Origin: Anopheles merus
Taxonomy: Eukaryota; Arthropoda; Insecta; Diptera; Culicidae
Assembly (NCBI RefSeq): GCF_017562075.2
Contig: NC_054082.1
Coordinates: forward strand, 52,214,181-52,278,180
Direction: 5' to 3'
DNA length: 64,000 nt
The notes below the pieces were generated by a model. That model saw nothing but the letters and a program-made list of their open reading frames with translations, did no database searches and had not been told where the DNA came from. The translations under genes were made by a program, and so were the position numbers. Shown piece after piece: positions 24,634 through 35,260 of the stretch. Position 1 is the first letter of the stretch; each line of letters starts with the position of its first letter.

Positions 24634-25418
24634 ACCCGGTCGCTGAACGAATCGGCTGAACGAGCGGGTGGAGTGGGAAGGGAGGCGGGGGATGGACGGT
24701 GGGTTACCCTTCCAATCGAAGCAAGCCGGCAAGTTAAGTGAGTGGAACAAAACTTAAAACGAAACAACAAAAAAACACACACACACACCAAGCTTCGAAT
24801 CGCTTTACTCATCCTCCTCCATGCTCCATGACGGCGGCGCCTTCTCACTCGCCTGTTCCAACCACCCATCATGCACCCTCTCATTAATCCCCCCCCCCTT
24901 CCACACCCTTCCCTCCCTTCACTGTCCATATTGGTGGACCCGTAATGTTCACCTCGCGAACAAATTTATTTCGAGCGGGGTCGGTGTTGCCTTTTTTTGT
25001 TGTTGCTATCTTTTCCTTTTTGTGTTGCCCGCTTTGTTGCCTTTTTGCCTCTCCATCATTTGATTCACGGTGCAGAATAGCGACCATCATCATCATCATC
25101 ATCATGCTCGTTGCACGTGAAGCATAGGATGAGGGGGGGGGGGGATGGTGATGGGAATTGAAGCTCTCTTTTACACCCATTTTTTTGCTACAATTTCATC
25201 AACCCCCTCCCCACACCACCACGGGGAATGGGTGGTGGTTGATGGAATCGAAACCATGCGGTGAGTTTCTCGCCTGCGATAAATTAAATGAATTATTATG
25301 TTTTTCAATTTTGTTTTCATCGCTCCTGGACGGCACCTCCTCCTCTCCATGTGTCTGAACACCCCCTGCACCAGTTCCACCATGTGCTCCATGCAACCCA
25401 TTTCCACTTCGCTTGCAT

Positions 25419-25433
25419 CCCCCCCCCCCCCCC
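25419..25433. repeat. C15 homopolymer
   Basis: Uninterrupted C run, among the longest in the window. Confidence 0.9.
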
Positions 25434-27365
25434 TTCCACACGATTCGGGCGTTGTTGGAGACTGCCGCCGACCGATTGCGTGCCATTGCCAGGGTCCATA
25501 TTAAGTACAAGCTTTTGGTTGCCGATGACGCACGGCGGGCGTGTGTTGGTTCGTGGGGCAGCCGAATGGCACTCTGTGTGAGTTTGGCGACGGTGGGTTG
25601 GTGGTGCTCTGCCGGTACCCCGGTACCCATGAGTCGGTCGCGGATCGAACAAAATACGTTTAATCATTCACGCGAGTTTTCACAGCGGATTGGGGGATTT
25701 TATGGGGGGAGCAGCTGCTTGTTGTATGGATTCGATGGAATAAAAAAGGGGCTAGAAAGAGAGAGAAAGAAAATGTATGGTTACAAATTAAACGTAAAAA
25801 ACGAAACGGACGAAACGACACACCACGCCACCGAGGAACAGGGGATGATTTCGTGCGAATTTTAACCGGTTTGATATTGGACCAATTTTTATTTATGGTT
25901 TTCGCAAATGCCGATGGGTATGTGTGTGTGTGATTGTATGATCGATTTAATTTCGTACATGGTTCGTGGCCGCGAGCTGACTTTTACCTCACCGTTATTG
26001 ACATCGATGAAGTGTCACTGATAAGAGTGGAAAAAGGGAGTAAATTGGTTGAAATTACATTGAAGGATGCCAATACGGCATCGCACTGTATCTTTTCCGT
26101 TTTGGAACAGAGCTTAAAATATCGAGACTGGAAAGATAATGGAAAACGGATTATTGCACCATTTCGTCCGATTTCATTTCGATTGGCGTTGAAATGAATA
26201 TTTTACTGGACTGGTCCATCCGTCCGTAAGGGTTCGAGGGTGGCCGTATTTGGTGCCTTCTGAGAAGGACACAGGTTAAGCTTCTTGCTTGCCGACCGAT
26301 CACCACCACACACACAGCATCAACCACATTCGAAAGCGCTTGCACACCACGAACGACGGCCGGTGATGGACGAACCACAAATACTCATTAATGCTCATTA
26401 TCATCCCTTCCACCTACTCTCCTTCCTGTTCGATCGCCTTCACCCAATGGCCATTTTTCGACCGTGGCGTATCTCGTTCTGTTTTTTCTCTGTTTGGTTG
26501 AAACATATGAGCGATGATTACAATCAGACGAATTGTTTCTCCCTTCTTCCGAGTGCCATTTGTACGCCACGATATGCTGTGGCTGCAGCACTTTTCATTG
26601 CTGTGCCACCACCTTCCCTTCCACGCTATCCTTTGCGCGCCACTTCATACGCTGCGCGGCGGCATAACAAGCGTTTTATTGATAAATTAATTCGATCATT
26701 CGGAAACCGCGCGCGCACAAACACCGTACATACACTATCCCCTATATACACATTGCCTCGATTGGCTGCGAGGTCGGGTGGGATGAATGCTCTTATGTTT
26801 TCAGCCAACAAGCAATCGGCGAGGAGATGAGATGGGTTTCCTTTTTTTGAATGATAATGTTTTCAGTTTGTTTCGCATTTTTTTCCAGCTTTCCCGGCTA
26901 GCTGTGTTTTCCCGGAAAGGTAAAAATGGGCCCATCATTTCGCCCCCATGATTTACAACAGTCTGTCTCGGTTGTGCGCTTAAGCAAACGAGCAACTGAC
27001 AGCAAAAAAAAAAAAACAAACAAAGGTTGCTCCATTTGCTGCTGCTACTGGTTGCTCTTGTTCCTCTTTTCGTTCATTATCTCATTAAGGAAATGAAATT
27101 GATTGCCGAAATGCAACTTGTTTTTATCATGTTTGGGGTGCACTAGTAGAGCAAGCTGTTTTATTGCTTTTGGCTTCATTGTCGGGATCGAAATCGAACC
27201 TTCTGGATAATGTACGTTTTTCAATTAATACCCCTTTTTCGATCATGTTGTGTGTGTGGTGCTTTCCGTTCCTATTTAATCACCACATGGACTTTGGACC
27301 AATCGAAGCAAGATGGAATAATATGGACCTCTTTATCGTGTTTACTATCGTGCGCGCACCATATG

Positions 27366-27387
27366 GTACGTGTTTTTTCAGGTGAAG
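27366..27387 (+). promoter_or_regulatory. Weak candidate recursive splice (ratchet) site
   Basis: GTGTTTTTTCAG is followed directly by GTGAAG, with the junction at 27381/27382. The acceptor has only a short T run and the donor departs from GTRAGT at position five, so it is much weaker than the sites at 29002 and 50353. It is listed because it lies 1.6 kb before the strong site. Confidence 0.25.
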
Positions 27388-27589
27388 GTTTCAAACGAGG
27401 CAAATGTACACATATTTTCTGCCAGGCTTGTTAACAAGGGGTTCAGTCGAAGGGTTTTTTATCGGTTGAGTAGTATTAATTTTTATACTATTAGAGTAGA
27501 TAATAAAATTATTGTGTTTCATTACCTCGTCAAGTTGTTTAATTCATTGTATATGTTACCTTTAAGAAGCTAGGTTTAAAGGATGTAAT

Positions 27590-27875
27590 GGAGTTGTCTA
27601 GAGTCGTCCAGAGTCGTCCAGAGTCGTCCAGAGTCGTCCAGAGTCGTCCAGAGTCGTCCAGAGACATCCAGAGTCTGAGTCGTCAGGTGTCGGAGTCATT
27701 TGGAGTCGGAGTCTGAGTAGTTTGGAGTTAGAATCTGAGACAAAGCCGGATCGGTGTCGTCCAGAGTCGAAGTTGGCCGGAGTTGATGTCGTCTGAAGTA
27801 GGAGTCGTTTTAAGTCCAGCGAAGTCGTCCGTCAATCATAATCAAACTGGAGTCGTAGTCGCCTGGACTCGGTTG
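27590..27875. repeat. GAGTCGTCCA minisatellite with decayed flank
   Basis: Six perfect 10-bp units GAGTCGTCCA occupy 27601-27660. Flanking 27590-27600 and 27661-27875 consists of diverged GAGTC-type words (GGAGTCGGAGTC, GAGTCGTAGTCGCC and similar) that look like older repeats. The homogeneous core inside a decayed array suggests recent local amplification. Confidence 0.9.
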
Positions 27876-28202
27876 GTGTTGAGCCACCATATCGTTTTGT
27901 TTAGTTTTTATAGATTTCGGACGACTTCAATCTCGTACATCTGGTTGAGTCTACCTTCCGGAGTCGGTTCCTATATTTTTGGAGGTTCCTATACTTACCG
28001 ATCACTATTTAAAATCATTTAGATTGTAAGAACATATTTTTGAAGTGTCTTCATGTTGATAATGATAATTTTAAAGGATTATGTATTTTTTTTTAAATAT
28101 GTAATATATAACAAACTATACACTTTATGGTGGTAGAAAAATGGGGTTAAAGACTTACATCATTTTCAGATGTTACACTAAACTTAATTTAATTGCAATT
28201 TT

Positions 28203-28535
28203 CTAACTCTCATATAAAGGACAAGATTGATGTTGTGCCTGGTGGTTTATACTCGACCATCGGATACTGCAAGGATATAACGATACAATTATCCCAAGTA
28301 ACAAAGCAAAGATGGAATATTTTAGTTTGTTGGGTATAACAAAGTTTTCCGGGTCAGCTAGTGATGTATAAATTGATATTGATTTATTAACTAAATTAGC
28401 AACAATAAATATCGTTACGAATGCAATTAATGATTCTCTTGAGCTATGATCTTCTGTGTGTTTGGCAGTTTTTTTAATATTGTTGTTTGAATAGTTTATA
28501 GAGGCTTTGACTCCTGCGGAGTTCTTTCGCCTCAT
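28203..28535 (-). other. 110-codon open frame in AT-rich DNA, unproven
   Basis: An ATG-to-stop frame on the minus strand in AT-rich sequence, where stops are expected more often than elsewhere. The product would have a basic, Asn-rich N-terminus, then two hydrophobic stretches at about residues 36-50 and 74-88 separated by a polar loop with an Asp-Pro-Glu-Asn run. I recognise no family. It lies directly next to the pogo-like MITE and could be remnant transposon-flanking DNA or chance. No polyadenylation or splice context decides it. Confidence 0.12.
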
Positions 28536-28561
28536 ATTTTTTTTAAATACAATATAGGCAA

Positions 28562-28921
28562 TACAGTGGAGTGCCGTTTACACGGGTACCTTTTATCCGC
28601 CTGTCCGTTTATCCGTGCTGTTTAGAAATGGCAGTTCAATACAAAGGTGAAATTGCGTTATGAGGAGGATATTTAAAAAAACACACATTGAGTACATTGT
28701 CATAAGAAAAAACACTATAATTCATTGCAAATTTTGAATATTCTCATCGGAAAAACAAGAAGTTAATAAAAACTGGGTTATTTTTATCAAAAAAAGGCAA
28801 TTTTTCAAAAATTGATCAGGAATTAGTGGTAAAATATATCATTTGACTCATTATCCCTCTTATTTGCATATCCGGGCGACGCCAACTCCCGAGAAGCCCG
28901 GATAAACGCCGTTCCACTGTA
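28562..28921. mobile_element. pogo/Tigger-like MITE, both ends present
   Basis: The element spans 28564-28919, begins CAGTGGAGTGCCGTTTA and ends with the inverted form, TAAACGCCGTTCCACTG. TA duplicates flank both ends (28562-28563 and 28920-28921). The CAGTGGA termini with a GTTTATCCGGG-type motif and TA target fit the pogo/Tigger branch of Tc1/mariner as I know it. At 356 bp it has no transposase frame. The inverted repeats are imperfect (about 8 identical terminal bases, then scattered matches), so the copy is old. A second copy's left end is at 48101. Confidence 0.8.
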
Positions 28922-28963
28922 CTACGTTTCCACAATATATCACTCAATGTGTTGATTGAAGAA

Positions 28964-29010
28964 ATACTAAATTGCTTTTTCTTTTTTTTCCTCTCATTAC
29001 AGGTAAGCTG
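28964..29010 (+). promoter_or_regulatory. Recursive splice (ratchet) site, strong
   Basis: CCTCTCATTACAG is joined directly to GTAAGC, with the junction at 29002/29003. A run of about 15 pyrimidines, mostly T, precedes it, and a TACTAA branch-point-like sequence (28965-28970) lies 32 bases upstream of the AG. This is an acceptor and donor with no exon between them, the consensus form of Drosophila ratchet points in long introns. Splicing to the acceptor would regenerate a donor at once. It fixes the likely transcription direction as plus. RNA evidence is not available here. Confidence 0.7.
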
Positions 29011-30376
29011 ACTCTTGATTTTCTGGAAAGCGGAAAGTTTTCACAACACTTGCGAAAGTACAACGAGGGGGGAATGAAACAACGCAAATATCCCCATTTG
29101 CTAATTGACGATCGGACGGAAAGTGAGAAGGAAGTGAAGCTATGATAATGCTAATGAAAAAAATGTATATAAACATACGACAGTAGCTTTTCTTCACTCG
29201 GTTTATCAATTAGCCGATTACAAAACGCCCGCCCGCTAATTGGCTTCCAGCAGCGGCAAAGACGACGCGGTCTCGTGGTGCGTGCTGGCTGGAGCGTAGA
29301 AGTAAATAATTTAAACCTACCTACTGCCTTCACCATCGCACGTGTGTTTCTGTGTGTGTGTGTGTGGTTGTATTTGCTTTTACTCGGTTTGATCGCTGCC
29401 AATGTGCGCCGGGGATTCGATGTGCAGAGCGGAGGGGAACGACGATATGGGTACGACGAGTTTGACTGACCACGGTAATCTATGCAAATTGCATGCTAAT
29501 TGATGTCCGTCGTATAATCCGTCGGTTAATGGTGGGGAAGAAATATGTGTTTAATCACCGCAGCTCTTTGGTGGCGCTTGGGGTGTTGTTGCCGTCGCCG
29601 CCACCGCCGTTGCCATCGTCGTCACCGTACCATTCATCGGTGGTTGGCTCCGATGCGCCCCTCAATGCTTTGTGTTTGTGCAGGCGAGTGTGTAAACGCG
29701 AGAGTACGATACACACACACACACACGCCGTGCTGGGCACGTGCGAGGGATGATGCACTTCCGCTGCACTTCGTATCGCGCGCGCTGAATCGCGTGCGAG
29801 TGCGACACTGAAATGGTGCGGGGGGTTGTCATGTTTGACGTTAAAAGCGCTATTTGCGTGTTTGTACGCCCCAAAGCTGAAACTGGTTGGTTTTGTGCGG
29901 GCGTGGTTGATGGCGCGGTGGACAGGTAGGCAACAAAACCATTTTCAAATTAATTTCCGCCGATCTGTGTTGTGTTCTGTTGGGGTTGGTTGGGCTTTAC
30001 TTGAAGAACAGTTTGCGCCACTGTGTGAGATATGGTGGTGTGTGTGGGCTTTTCTGTGGCTGAGGTACATCTTTATGTGCTGTGCAAATTTATGTGCTAA
30101 GCATGATGAAGCACTCTCTATATTTTAAGCTTTTTTTAGTTATTCCAGTATAATGTATACATCAAATTTGATGTTTGTTTGAACAAATCAGAAGTAAATC
30201 ACAAAACAAAACTCGCCATCGTCACGATGATGTATCGTAATCCTCGTTTACACCGCCCATCGATCCTGAGAGCAGTTAATGGCGGCTGTGTAGATTGGTT
30301 GTGTGCACCAGAAGCTTCTTCAGAAGTGGATAATCAATGCGTTGATTAACGCTTCCTTTTGATTCTCCCACCACAG
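29011..30376. other. Non-coding with POU/homeodomain-like sites
   Basis: Includes the motif group at 29470-29520, a CA run near 29710-29728 and an AT-rich patch from 30120. No coding frame recognised. Confidence 0.5.
29479..29502. promoter_or_regulatory. Octamer-like pair with TGCAAATTGCA palindrome
   Basis: ATGCAAAT (29482-29489) and ATGCTAAT (29493-29500) are adjacent POU-type octamer variants, and TGCAAATTGCA (29483-29493) is a symmetric 11-mer. The same 11-mer recurs at 32247-32257. An enhancer role is inferred from motif grouping only. Confidence 0.35.
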
Positions 30377-30385
30377 GCAGCAGGA
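30377..30385 (+). other. Possible 9-nt microexon
   Basis: CTCCCACCACAG ends at 30376 and GTAAGC starts at 30386, enclosing nine bases (GCAGCAGGA), an in-frame length. Further AGs inside it give competing acceptors. The acceptor is C-rich rather than T-rich. This is a pattern only, without transcript support. Confidence 0.15.
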
Positions 30386-31588
30386 GTAAGCTGGGGGCGA
30401 AAATTCGTTAATGGATAGCCAACAAACAATGGCCCCGAACAGCAACGGTGTTTGCTGGCATTGCTATCAACATTAATCATGGCCGATTTCCGGGCTCTGC
30501 TGGCGGGTTACTTTTTTATGTTTTATTACGAACCACTCAATTTAATCGATCCCGTGCTGAAATGGGAGCCGCAGTTCGCTTCGGTGTTAAAAGAAGTGTG
30601 TGTGCCGAGGCAAGTTGATGAAATTATTATTTGCTAGTGATTTGCCAGTGCCATAAATCATTATTGTGGACTGGCCATCATCATAAGACTGTACAAGGAT
30701 GTTAAGTATGGATTTTTCTATATAAATAAATCTTCTTCTTTAGGCCTCCTATGAGCAGCTAAAATGATTCAGTTGTGTACATAAAAACTTCAAAATCTCA
30801 GACTCATCGCAAAAATAGGTGGTTGTGGACACAGCACACAAGAGGATGAGTAATTCGGTAAAAAGAAATTAACTGTATGACTGTGGTTCTGTGTGTATTT
30901 AACTGTCATGAAGTAAATTTAGGACAGTTTGCTAAAAGATTTGTTTTTGGTTCAAATAAATACTACGCTCTTTTACAACTAGCACAGCAGTAAGTGTAAG
31001 AAGAATAAGTGTTGGTGGTAGTGTTTGAGTCGACTAAACAAGCAACAAATGTTTTTTTTCTCTCATCGTACCAAAACAATCAATGTTGAGTAAATGCGTC
31101 AGAAAATGTGTTGCCAATCGGTTGGGCTATTTCCTTCTCCTTGCCCTGAAGTGAACCATTCCTCCCACTGTTCCATAAAACTTACTCAAACAATGCTGGT
31201 TAGTGTAACCTGTTGCAGAAGGTACTCACACATGGACTTGTTGGTTGGTCCCTCGCTCGCTCGGCTTGTACGGACGCGCGCAGACCGTTGTATTTGCCAA
31301 ACAATCCACGTGTTTTCCACCAACCAACCATATGGTTATGGTACACTTGTGTCAATTCGTCTACTTCTCGCACTCAACAATTTTTGGCCATCTTTTTTTT
31401 CCTTGGACGTGTTTGCATTGGCGCAAGTGGGCGTTCTGCCAAGGCCCCAGAGAAGCGCTCAGCTCACGCATCGGTGGCATGGTCCTGAATGTTGCGTCTA
31501 ATTGTGCAATCCCTATTAAACGACTTGTTTCTGAGCGGTTCTACCGGGGGTTTCCCCTCACTTACTAATGGTATTATCCTTTTTACAG
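30386..31588. other. Non-coding; includes a stop-poor patch
   Basis: About 31250-31487 has no stop triplet in any plus frame, so three frames are open at once. In real coding DNA only one frame should be protected, and the composition is ordinary, so I read this as chance. Confidence 0.5.
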
Positions 31589-31603
31589 TCATGAGTTATG
31601 TGG
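31589..31603 (+). other. Possible 15-nt microexon
   Basis: A good acceptor TTATCCTTTTTACAG ends at 31588 and a donor-like GTAAAG starts at 31604. The enclosed 15 bases contain an ATG and, in one frame, a TGA. It could be an unused cryptic pair. Confidence 0.15.
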
Positions 31604-32084
31604 GTAAAGTTATTTACACCAGTGGGGTTTTTTTTGAGTAATAATATGGTTAAGCTTGAGTGGGTCACGACACCAATTCGCACAATAGACAATTAGCTCT
31701 TCCAATGAACAAGCATCAAAAGCACTTCTTCTCATTCACCTTTGTCTCGAACAGCTGTCACCTGATCGTATCGTGCTGACCTCATCGAGATATTGCACTA
31801 ATGCATCCGACAAGCAGCGCTCTAACGCAAACGGAATCGATTCGCTTCTACCTTAGCCTCATTCCACGAGCACGAGCGTTGAAAGGGCAGAGCGGCAAAC
31901 ACAGGGCGCGCGGGGGTCGAGGGAATTGCAAATTGTTACAAGTTGTGTCTGGTGTAGGGCATCAGAGGGGTGACGAGTGGAACCGGGGTGGAATTTCTAG
32001 TAAACGGTTTTTGTTTTGTCTTCGTCCAGCCGCTTGTGTCTAATGGTGGGAAACGCGTGGAAATTGATGCATTAAGATAATTAA

Positions 32085-32420
32085 TTGCCCATGTGATTGT
32101 TATCGCTTCGCAATCGACAGGTTGGAGTGGTTTGTGGTGGCACAACCCTAGTATGTAAGGGGGGAGGATGGGGGTGTTAAGGTTAGCTGAATGTTTTTGT
32201 TGTTTTACTTTTTTTTTGTGTACTGCTTGCTCATTTCCCGGCCCGTTGCAAATTGCACCAAGTGCATAGATAATTGACGCCCTGACGCTTTAAGTTGTTC
32301 ACCCAGCTGCACCCCCCCCTCCACCCCCTCAATGCTTCACCCTGTCCGGTGCAATTGCACCGTAATTGCATGCATGGTATGCTAATGATGCTCAGACACT
32401 TCCGATCGCATCTCCCTTCC
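32085..32420. promoter_or_regulatory. Candidate intronic enhancer with GCAATTGC palindromes
   Basis: The stretch holds AATTAATTGCCCATGTG (near 32090), TGCAAATTGCA (32247-32257), a perfect 16-bp palindrome CGGTGCAATTGCACCG (32347-32362), GTAATTGCATGCATGG and ATGCTAATGATG. Dense POU/homeodomain-type words and repeated TGCAATTGCA-like symmetry are unusual for plain intron. No known factor for the palindrome is asserted. Confidence 0.4.
32347..32362. repeat. 16-bp perfect palindrome CGGTGCAATTGCACCG
   Basis: Exactly self-complementary. The core TGCAATTGCA recurs in CTGCAATTGCAG at 35098-35109. Confidence 0.85.
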
Positions 32421-34690
32421 CTATTGCTCGCCCAACCCGACAATGCAATCCGGTTGAGTATCGTAGAGTGTGTTTGTGTGTGTGTGTATTTATGGGTTGG
32501 GGGGGAGGTGGTGTATTATTTCGTAATGCTTCTCGCCAATTAAATGATTCTCCACCCGATCGGGACGTCCCCTCGGACTCGGTCGGCCGGGGCATTCAAT
32601 CTCGGGTGTTCGCCCGTCGTCCCTCGCGTCCTTCTTGCGCTGCCTTGCGCACACAACGAAGGGTGACCGCAAAATGGCTGAGCAGCGAGCTTTTAGAGAG
32701 TGTGGGGAGGGAGGGGAGGGGAGGAGGGTGGCGCCCTGCTACTCGTAGCAGTAAAAGAGCTTCTGGAATTGTGTGAACGCAGATGATTAGGTGGCTGGTA
32801 TTTACCGCAATTGATGCACAATGCGCATTCCGCAAGTATAGGTACTTTGGGAGACCGCTGAAGAGGGGAGGGGTGGGGGCGGAGGTTAGTGGTGGTTAAT
32901 GTGCCGGCGAACGGGTGGGTACCGTAGTAGAGCAGGCAAATTGAGTCATCGTCGTCAGGCGCCGTCAGCTCTGGGAATGATGATAAATTGACTGCGGCGG
33001 GTTATTCAACTATCCGCTTTGTTTCGTTAACTGTGCTTTTGCGTTACTGCATGGAGGCTAGATATCGGATAAAAAAGAAAGTGCATTTCACGTTGCAGCG
33101 CTTACAATGTAATGAGTTCGCGCAGAACTGTTTTGCTTGCAGTGTGTATAGCTATTGACTTTCCCACCGAGATGTTGCTCCTGATGGATGGCACAATGGC
33201 GCTGCAACTATGTAGAGTTGTGTGTGTTTTTTTGTCGCTTCGTTCCTGTGTGTATTTTGTTGGCAGGTCACAGAGGGCGCAATCGTGGAGTACGATAGCG
33301 CAAGCACAATGTAGTCGTTTGTCAAACAATTTGAAAATCGATCTGTTGACAAATCCAGAAAATAATGACATGACGCCTGAAGGAAGGTACGATTGTTTGA
33401 TGGTGTAAATGTGTTAGTTATTGATTGCTTTTGCGCAACATGTTTTGGCTTCGATTTGTTTCGAACGGTTCTTTTTTTAAATTTTTGGTGATTTAGACGT
33501 TATTACCGAACATTGTCGCCCGCGACTTTCATGAAATGATTTTTATCGTAATTTTAGATGGTATTCACTTTGACTGTTCAAAGGGTAAAACATGTTCTTT
33601 TTTGTCTTATGTTTATTATGTTTACGCAAAAAGGTACGTAGTAAAGCCGTTACTCTCAAAGCATCAAAATTGCCAGATTTGAATTTTTGGCAATAAATCC
33701 TTAGAAATATAAACCGGTTAAAAGGATGTTTTCATGAGTAGTTGGGGGTGTCCAACGTATTAATTTTCGTTTTTTGTAATTAAGAAAAATGTACAATAAC
33801 TGATATTTGATTTACCATTTTAACAATCTAATTTATTTATGAAATTTATTGTATGTGTTTTGCCTGCCATATTAACGATACAAAAATATATGTGAATTAT
33901 CCTTAAGTTTCCCGGATTGTGAAATTGACTAGACTTAGACAAACTTCGCGACCGAAGGAGATAATTTTTACAACTATGTTCGCGGAGTTCCCCGTGAAGA
34001 GTTAAATAGATTAGCCAATATTAAAAATGTGGGAAAGTAATACATATGAAACATATGAACGGTTAAGAGCCGCCATGTCGAAATCAAAGCTCGCCTGCCG
34101 TACTTTGCCGATCGCTGGTCTAGACATGTCGTGCCAGGTTTGGTACGATTTTCTCCGAGTTCGTCCTTTTAGGAATTATACCAACATGAAAGATCATGTT
34201 ATCATGTCATGCAATTCAAACAAAAATATCTATTTTTGATCTGGTTAAAACGAAATTTGCAATTGAATAGCAAAATCCCTTTACTCTAAATAAATATATT
34301 AAACAAATAGCGAGAAGCTAGATATCTGGCCTCAACACATGTTTGTAGAACTGTTTACATTGTATTTACTACATTTGTCATTGATGTCACAATAATAGTG
34401 TTTGTGATATCATCGGATACATCTGTCGCAATTGTTACTACACTGTGAATTGAATGTTGGGCGTAACCACGATAAATTGAGGTGTACTGGTAGGGGTGTG
34501 AACGTACTCGTTATTTTGAGTGACGTTTTGTTATTTTGATTGCTTTGCAATATCCCTGTGCTTTTATTAAAACTACACGGATCAATATCTTGTTCGTCTG
34601 TTGTTTAGAACTTTATTGTTCTGTAAACATTGAAAATTCAATTTCCATTATTACACAAAAATAATTAAATTGGTTGTTTTCCCACATTCG
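32421..34690. other. Non-coding, becoming AT-rich from 33450
   Basis: GC-moderate up to about 33450, then AT-rich. Short protein-like frames around 33939-34040 and 34027-34239 on the plus strand have no recognisable family and no splice context. Confidence 0.5.
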
Positions 34691-35029
34691 TGGGTCTGTG
34701 TGATAAGCGCCTATTGATGAAACATCAAACTATTTTAAACACTACAAATAGATACTATTTCGCGGTGAGTGTGATGATGCCACATCAATCAGGCAATGGG
34801 GAAAGATGGTATAACAGCCGACTTTGCGCTATTCCATTAGTTCACTCAACAAGCCTGCCCGCCAGTATGCGCTTGAAAAAAGGAAAACCACCACAAAACC
34901 GGATCACACGTAGCGCAAAACATGATCACCCCTACCATCGCACTGACACACGCACAGATACACACCCATACACGTAATCGAACGGACAAACAAACACTCA
35001 ACCGTTGTGGCATTAATCGTTTCACACCA

Positions 35030-35260
35030 GTTTAATTTAATACACCCAATTACGGTGTGGCAGCCGCGCGCGAAGTGCTGCTGCAATGCATTTTCCGCTG
35101 CAATTGCAGGCCGTCCCGCGCGCGTACGGGGACGTACGAAGGGTGTGAGCATGAGATGAACGCAATAACATAACATGACGCTTTGTAAAGTGAATGAATA
35201 AATTACTTAAAAACCAATAAAAGCAGCTGGCAATTAAAATGGCCAACGCTGCGTTCGCGC
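35030..35260. promoter_or_regulatory. Candidate intronic enhancer
   Basis: CTGCAATGCAT and CTGCAATTGCAG (35098-35109, palindromic) lie 7 bases apart, followed by GC-rich CGCGCGCGTACGGGGACGTACG and then AATAAATTACTTAAAAACC and GGCAATTAAAATGGC homeodomain-like words. A regulatory role is inferred from motif density. Confidence 0.35.

Larger units (their letters stand above)
23773..27365. other. Non-coding, GC-moderate, rich in C/G homopolymers
   Basis: G11 at 24149-24159, C10 at 24889-24898, G12 at 25133-25144 and C15 at 25419-25433. (CAT)7 is at 25085-25105. Frames on both strands overlap heavily and are low complexity. The 87-codon frame at 25934-26197 looks more protein-like than most, but I recognise no family and see no splice signals that frame it. 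Confidence 0.5.

Noticed and set aside
25934..26197. 87-codon plus frame with balanced composition
   Set aside because: No family recognised, no acceptor or donor at its edges, and the length is common by chance.
31245..31488. All three plus frames open for about 240 bases
   Set aside because: One such stop-free stretch is expected in about this much sequence. Real coding DNA protects only one frame.
33939..34239. Short protein-like plus frames in AT-rich DNA
   Set aside because: Only 34 and 70 codons, in different frames, without splice signals or recognisable family.
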